From assembly GCA_030263275.1 (NCBI GenBank), contig SZOR01000153.1:1-7632 (forward strand): a stretch of DNA of 7,632 nucleotides. Reading direction: 5' to 3'. Below are positions 4,570 through 7,632 of the stretch, piece after piece (position 1 is the first letter of the stretch; each line of letters opens with the position of its first letter). Position numbers and translations under genes: made by a program. The notes under the pieces were generated by a model, which worked only from the letters and a program-made list of their open reading frames with translations, ran no database searches and was not told the DNA's origin. Origin of the DNA: DSNY01 sp016861185. GTDB taxonomy: Bacteria; Pseudomonadota; Gammaproteobacteria; Burkholderiales; Burkholderiaceae_F.

Positions 4570-5636
4570 CGTTTCGTCGAGTTATCCACGGCGGCGCGCG
4601 GGCGTCGCTTGCGACGAACGCGAACGCGCGCCGCGGTGAATAACTCGGGCGGGGCGCCTGCGATACGACCATCGCCGGCTAAACGGGCCAACTGCTGGTC
4701 GAGGCGGTAGTTCGAGTCCCGAATCCGCTCCGCGTTCGGGTCGTAGCGCGCGGCGACTTCGTCGGAGAACGGCGTCTGTTTGATCCGATCGAAAAAGACA
4801 TCCATCGGCGCTCGGCCGTTCAGTGAGCCGTGCGGCCGCTGCCAGTTGTAGTAGTGCTGCCAGTCGGCGAGCTTCAGATCCAGCTGCGGGTCCTTCGGCG
4901 ACGTGATGGCCCAGAACTCGCTGAGATCGGTCTTCTGCGAACGCTCGACCTTGCCGTTCAAATGGGGCGAGCGGGGCTTGACCGGCCGGAATCTGATGCA
5001 GTTCTCGCGCAACCATTGCTGCACGACGAACGCGAAGAACTCTGTGCCCCGATCCGTCTGCACGCGCTGCACGGGGAAAGGCATCTCTTCGACAACTTGC
5101 TCAAGGAACGCCAACGTGTTGGCCGCCGTGCGTCGCGAAAACACGGCCAGGACGCGATAACGCGTGCAGTCGTCCACCGCGGTGTACTGGTAGCAAGCTG
5201 GGGCGATCTTGCAGGTGTCCATCTGCACCCGCTCACCGGGGATGAGCTTGGCGTACCGGGTGACGGGCTTCTTGCGCGCCGGACGCAGGAGCGGTTTGAC
5301 TGCCGCGCGGGCGAGCACCTTGTGAATCGTTGCGAGCGAGAGTCGCATCGCACTGTCGCGGCGCAGTTCGCTCTGGATGCGACGGGCGCCGAGATTGCGT
5401 TCGCGCCGCAGTTCGAGGATCAAGCGCCGGTCCGAGTCGTCCAGCTTGCGACGCGGACTACCGTGGGGTCGACGGCTCCGGCTTGCGAGACCCGCTTCGC
5501 CGAGTTCGTCGAAGCGCCGCAGCCACTTACGCAGGGTCGGCCGGGAAATGCCGCATCGCCGGCACACCAGTCCCGCATCGCCCGTTTCGCGGTACAGCCG
5601 TACCCACCTGAGCCGCTTCCGAACGTCGGCATCCAT
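4566..5636 (-). CDS. IS481-family DDE transposase
   Basis: This 356-residue transposase cuts and joins the IS ends. The N-terminal part is a helix-turn-helix DNA-binding region (about 10-45, including CRRCGISRPTLRKWLRRF) followed by a basic linker. The integrase core follows with a full catalytic triad: D140 in QMDTCK, D195 in QTDRGTEF and E231 in NGKVERSQ. There are 35 residues between the second D and the E, as expected for the retroviral-integrase superfamily. The late YYNWQRPHGSLNG block (262-274) is a family hallmark. The C-terminus is strongly basic (RVRRKRRPR) and its last codons and stop run into the left inverted repeat. The ATG at 5636 is the first in frame after a TAG at 5646-5648. 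No strong Shine-Dalgarno precedes it. I see no frameshift or internal stop, so the protein is probably functional. Confidence 0.93.
   Translation of the reverse strand: MDADVRKRLRWVRLYRETGDAGLVCRRCGISRPTLRKWLRRFDELGEAGLASRSRRPHGSPRRKLDDSDRRLILELRRERNLGARRIQSELRRDSAMRLSLATIHKVLARAAVKPLLRPARKKPVTRYAKLIPGERVQMDTCKIAPACYQYTAVDDCTRYRVLAVFSRRTAANTLAFLEQVVEEMPFPVQRVQTDRGTEFFAFVVQQWLRENCIRFRPVKPRSPHLNGKVERSQKTDLSEFWAITSPKDPQLDLKLADWQHYYNWQRPHGSLNGRAPMDVFFDRIKQTPFSDEVAARYDPNAERIRDSNYRLDQQLARLAGDGRIAGAPPELFTAARVRVRRKRRPRAAVDNSTKR
4578..4647. repeat. Subterminal 23-bp inverted repeat inside the IS
   Basis: Arms 4578-4600 and 4625-4647 pair at 21 of 23 positions and enclose a second perfect small stem, CGTCGC-TT-GCGACG (4603-4616). 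The structure lies within the transposase C-terminal codons, close to the left end of the IS. It lacks a T-tract, so it is not a standard terminator. It could fold in mRNA to limit readthrough into or out of the element. The left arm contains TTATCCACG, one base from the consensus DnaA box. The pairing is seen directly; the role is inferred. Confidence 0.65.
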
Positions 5637-5648
5637 CGCGGCATTCTA

Positions 5649-5674
5649 TTGAAACGATGTATGTGAATCACACA
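5649..5674 (-). repeat. Right terminal inverted repeat of the IS481 element
   Basis: Read on the minus strand this starts TGTGTGATTCACATACATCG and pairs with the left repeat at 24 of 26 positions. It lies upstream of the transposase start. Confidence 0.85.
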
Positions 5675-5757
5675 CACCAGCGTCCGTGCCTTCGTGGCTA
5701 GGCTGCCTGAGGTGCAGCAACGCCGGTTCAGCAGGGACATCAAGTCGGCCTGAATCT

Positions 5758-6738
5758 TCAGCGCGCTCGAAACTGCCGTTGCTCTACCCCGTCACGCCAG
5801 CAAGCAGGATCAGGCGCCCAGCGACCCGTGCCCAGAACTGCTTCGGCCAGATGGGCGAGCGGATAGCCCAAGTGTTCGCGCGCGGCCGTCTCAGCGCCAT
5901 CAGCACTGTTGGCGGCGTTGACGAAAGCGACGAAGGCGCTCCAATCCTGTGCAGCCAAAGTGATGAACGTTTTTGCAAGGTCATAGCTGAGGAGGTTGCC
6001 GTCATCCGGACGCAACCAGGATTTGCCCGACCAGAATTCCTGGATCGTGTATTCGTTCCAGAACGCCGTGTGCTTGTCGCGCAACTCGTCCAGCGTGAAC
6101 AGGCTTGCCTGCGGCGGGCATAGCCGGTGCTCGGTGTTGACCGCGATACCTTCGTTGACCCAAGCCGGCAGCGGCAGGTGGCGAACGAGGTAATGCGTCA
6201 GCTCGTGCGCAACTATCGGTTCCAACTGCTGAAGTTCGTCGGCCACAAACACCAAGTGGCCGTAACCGTCGTCAATGAACATGCCGCTGGAGAACGCGAA
6301 CTCTCCATGCTCGGTCGAGTCCGGATAGATGCGCGCGATGTACTCGTAGTAGTGCTGCGCTGAATCGAACACCAGGATGACTGTCTTGCCATATCCAGCA
6401 TCGCGGGCGATCCCGGGCAAGAGTTGCAGAACGCGCTTGCGGGTGCGCTCTGCGTACTCGAGTACACCTCGGCGGTCACGCTGCTGAAGCGTTGACAACA
6501 GCATGAATTGGGCCGATTCCGCGATGACGCAGTTGGAGCCCAGTGCGGCCGCAAGCGCGTCGAGCCAAGCGCGCGCCGCACTGTTCCAAAAGCCTTGCAA
6601 CTCTGCATCGGGCGCAGCAGTTGGCGCGCGCAGTGCACTCCAGTCTGGCAACGGCATGGCCGTGTCAAGTCGCCACCGCATTGTCAATGCTGCAGCAGGC
6701 GTTGGTGCAACCTCGAGGGAAACCTCACGGTTCGGCAT
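5758..6738 (-). CDS. Putative zinc metallopeptidase, HELTH gluzincin type
   Basis: This is a 326-residue predicted zinc peptidase. The active-site helix HELTHYL gives zinc ligands H178 and H182 with catalytic E179. VNEGIA follows 13 residues later, supplying the third ligand E196, the layout of gluzincins of the Peptidase MA/DUF1570-like group. A preceding segment (VILVFDSAQHYYEYIARIYP, 120-139) is typical of the domain before the HExxH helix in that group. I see no signal peptide or membrane helix, so it looks cytosolic unless exported another way. The start is uncertain. The ATG at 6738 is preferred, but no clear Shine-Dalgarno precedes it. The frame opens as far as a TTG at 6861, and an internal ATG at 6681 is also possible. 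The gene lies 88 bp after the small membrane-protein gene on the same strand, so it may be the third gene of the Rhs locus. Substrate and role are unknown. Confidence 0.78.
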   Translation of the reverse strand: MPNREVSLEVAPTPAAALTMRWRLDTAMPLPDWSALRAPTAAPDAELQGFWNSAARAWLDALAAALGSNCVIAESAQFMLLSTLQQRDRRGVLEYAERTRKRVLQLLPGIARDAGYGKTVILVFDSAQHYYEYIARIYPDSTEHGEFAFSSGMFIDDGYGHLVFVADELQQLEPIVAHELTHYLVRHLPLPAWVNEGIAVNTEHRLCPPQASLFTLDELRDKHTAFWNEYTIQEFWSGKSWLRPDDGNLLSYDLAKTFITLAAQDWSAFVAFVNAANSADGAETAAREHLGYPLAHLAEAVLGTGRWAPDPACWRDGVEQRQFRAR

Positions 6739-6826
6739 ATTGCGACTGGAAAGGAATCGCGATAGCAAACTCGCGGTTGTAGTAATCCTCGGCGCATCGA
6801 AGTTCTGTGTGTCCCGGCATCCGAGG

Positions 6827-7048
6827 CTACCGTGTGCACCATATGAGGCCCCCGAATACAACGATCACAGCGACTGCTGCCGCTGCGATCTCACCAATCT
6901 TTACGATCAACGGGACTTCGTCTGTAGAACTAAGCGGCACCCGACGCGGCTTTAGCCAGGCAATCCCAGCCAACAGTGCCGCAGCGATCAAGAATCCTAC
7001 GATGACTAGCGCTACAGGCTGGTCTACAAGGAGATAGATGCATTTCAT
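6827..7048 (-). CDS. Small two-helix membrane protein, candidate Rhs immunity protein
   Basis: This 73-residue protein has two predicted membrane helices: about residues 12-31 (VALVIVGFLIAAALLAGIAW) and 53-70 (EIAAAAVAVIVVFGGLIW). They are joined by a short polar segment, KPRRVPLSSTDEVPLIVK. The basic loop after the first helix suggests a cytoplasmic loop with both ends outside, but topology is uncertain. The ATG overlaps the Rhs stop codon as ATGA (7048-7045), so it is translated by coupling. The bases upstream (CTTGCGGCG) are a poor Shine-Dalgarno. A small gene overlapping the end of an Rhs gene is in the normal position of a cognate immunity gene. Membrane immunity proteins are known for toxins that act on the inner membrane or from the periplasm. 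I recognise no family in the sequence itself; the immunity role rests on position and is inferred. Confidence 0.7.
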   Translation of the reverse strand: MKCIYLLVDQPVALVIVGFLIAAALLAGIAWLKPRRVPLSSTDEVPLIVKIGEIAAAAVAVIVVFGGLIWCTR

Positions 7049-7632
7049 CGCCGCAAGAAATCAGCAAGAGGGCGCAGATAGAACGGCGGCTTGCCCGAAT
7101 TTTGACTGACATTGGGAAGCCGACCAGTAGGCGGTCCTGCCGCCCAACCACGAGCAATGCACCGGCAACCTTGAGCTTCCGACGGACTCTGCCCCGGCGC
7201 ACTAAGGAATGGCCCGCGCTCCCAAGACTGACCTGTCGGATTTCTCGGTGTACAAACCGGGTCTACCGGGCACTCATACTCGATACACACAAGTGTCAAG
7301 TCTTGACTATCTACTATCCCAGGGTAGTTCCATTCCGGCGGGATGTAAGGAAACCGCCCAAGCGGCCCGGGAACTGTCGGAGATGGCCTTGCTATCGGTG
7401 CAGGCTGGGGCCGCAAGACCTGCAACCCATCTGGATCGCTGAGCGAAACCGGGTTGTTTTCGACATACGCATACGTATTGATGCCTCCCGCCAGCCCGAT
7501 CGGATCGCTTTGCACGTACCTGCCGGTAGTCGAGTCGTAGTCTCTGAAGTAGTTGTAGTGCAGGTTGCTCTCGAGGTCATAGACCTGTCCGGGCAGGCGC
7601 AGGTTCAGGGCGAAGGTGCCCAGCCCTGCCGG
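7045..7632 (-). CDS. Rhs-family protein, C-terminal end (partial, N-terminus off the window)
   Basis: The frame is open to the right edge, so only the last 195 residues are visible. The first 70 are the conserved Rhs core end: LPGQVYD, NYFRDYDSTTGRYVQSDPIG, then GGINTYAYVENNP and the closing DPDGL (ending at 7423). Rhs proteins are large YD-repeat shells that enclose and deliver a variable C-terminal toxin, usually through type VI secretion or as wall-associated proteins. The delivery route here lies outside the window. After DPDGL comes a tip of 125 residues (7422-7048) with about 24 prolines, five cysteines (in CIEYEC, VCTP and GCRC) and no histidine. I recognise no nuclease, deaminase, ADP-ribosyltransferase or protease motif in it. 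The stop overlaps the next gene by four bases. An apparent start at 7515 is only an in-frame GTG within the core, not the gene's beginning. Confidence 0.9.
   Translation of the reverse strand, partial: PAGLGTFALNLRLPGQVYDLESNLHYNYFRDYDSTTGRYVQSDPIGLAGGINTYAYVENNPVSLSDPDGLQVLRPQPAPIARPSPTVPGPLGRFPYIPPEWNYPGIVDSQDLTLVCIEYECPVDPVCTPRNPTGQSWERGPFLSAPGQSPSEAQGCRCIARGWAAGPPTGRLPNVSQNSGKPPFYLRPLADFLRR

Larger units (their letters stand above)
4544..5674 (-). mobile_element. IS481-family insertion sequence, apparently complete
   Basis: The element is 1131 bp, bounded by 26-bp terminal inverted repeats matching at 24 positions (left 4544-4569, right 5649-5674), and contains one full-length transposase gene on the minus strand. 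Size, single frame and TGTG-starting ends fit the IS481 family. No matching direct repeat flanks it: the bases to the left end in CCTTGGA and those to the right begin CACACCA. This suggests recombination between copies, later decay, or an insertion without duplication. The left end lies immediately upstream of the PEP mutase-like gene. The right end lies 83 bp from the end of the metallopeptidase gene. All three are transcribed in the same direction, so readthrough across the IS is possible. Confidence 0.88.

Noticed and set aside
4541..4575. A possible outward promoter in the IS left end, with TTGAAA as a -35 box
   Set aside because: The base run 17 nt downstream (ACATCC) does not resemble a -10 box, so I cannot support a promoter.
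3357..4643. A 428-codon plus-strand frame opposite the GNAT and PEP mutase-like genes
   Set aside because: It is antisense to clearly recognised genes, has no domain, and is Arg/Ala-rich, a usual artefact of high-GC DNA.
4830..5666. A 278-codon plus-strand frame opposite the transposase
   Set aside because: It is the antisense of a transposase with a complete DDE triad and has no recognisable motif.
5420..5743. A minus-strand frame starting at 5743 between the metallopeptidase and the IS and reading into the IS
   Set aside because: Only about 22 codons lie outside the IS and nothing in them is recognisable. It could be a gene cut by the IS but there is no positive support.
6739..6861. A longer form of the metallopeptidase starting at TTG 6861
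   Set aside because: It would overlap the small membrane-protein gene by 35 bases, and the added segment has no signal peptide or conserved look. The ATG at 6738 is more plausible.
1..7632. CRISPR arrays, tRNA or rRNA genes, riboswitches
   Set aside because: I saw no regularly spaced direct repeats, no cloverleaf-type sequence and no rRNA-like conserved stretches on either strand.

Overview
The window is GC-rich bacterial chromosomal DNA. Two hand-counted 60-base lines of the ABC transporter region are about 67-68% GC. High GC, Gram-negative-type Shine-Dalgarno sites, a CHRD-domain secreted protein, an IS481-type transposase and an Rhs gene together suggest a beta- or gammaproteobacterium such as Burkholderiales or Xanthomonadales. 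The sequence alone does not settle the genus.

Layout, left to right. Positions 1-209 hold no convincing gene but contain a clear Rho-independent terminator (154-180) for the CHRD protein gene on the minus strand (210-740). A 276-base gap separates this from a divergent plus-strand ABC-2 export operon: an ATPase (1017-1973) and a six-helix permease (1970-2734) joined by an ATGA overlap. A four-codon leader frame also overlaps the ATPase start. Next is a 324-bp MITE-like element (2732-3055) with 18-bp perfect terminal inverted repeats and three internal palindromes. Its ends contain the TAG stop codons of both converging neighbours, the permease and a GNAT acetyltransferase.

On the minus strand, a PEP mutase/isocitrate lyase-superfamily gene (3675-4529), a 28-codon small frame (3589-3675) and the GNAT gene (3053-3592) are chained by stop/start overlaps, which suggests one translationally coupled operon. 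An apparently intact IS481-family element (4544-5674) sits 3 bp from the Shine-Dalgarno of this operon and has no visible target duplication.

Right of the IS is a lower-GC module, all on the minus strand. It comprises the C-terminal end of an Rhs protein (7045-7632, cut by the window edge), a 73-residue two-helix membrane protein overlapping the Rhs stop by ATGA (6827-7048), and an HExxH metallopeptidase of the Peptidase MA type (5758-6738). The order Rhs core, variable tip, overlapping small gene is the usual layout of a polymorphic toxin with its immunity gene. The tip here (about 125 residues, proline-rich, five cysteines, no histidine) matches no toxin domain I recognise. It is the best candidate for an undescribed system in the window.
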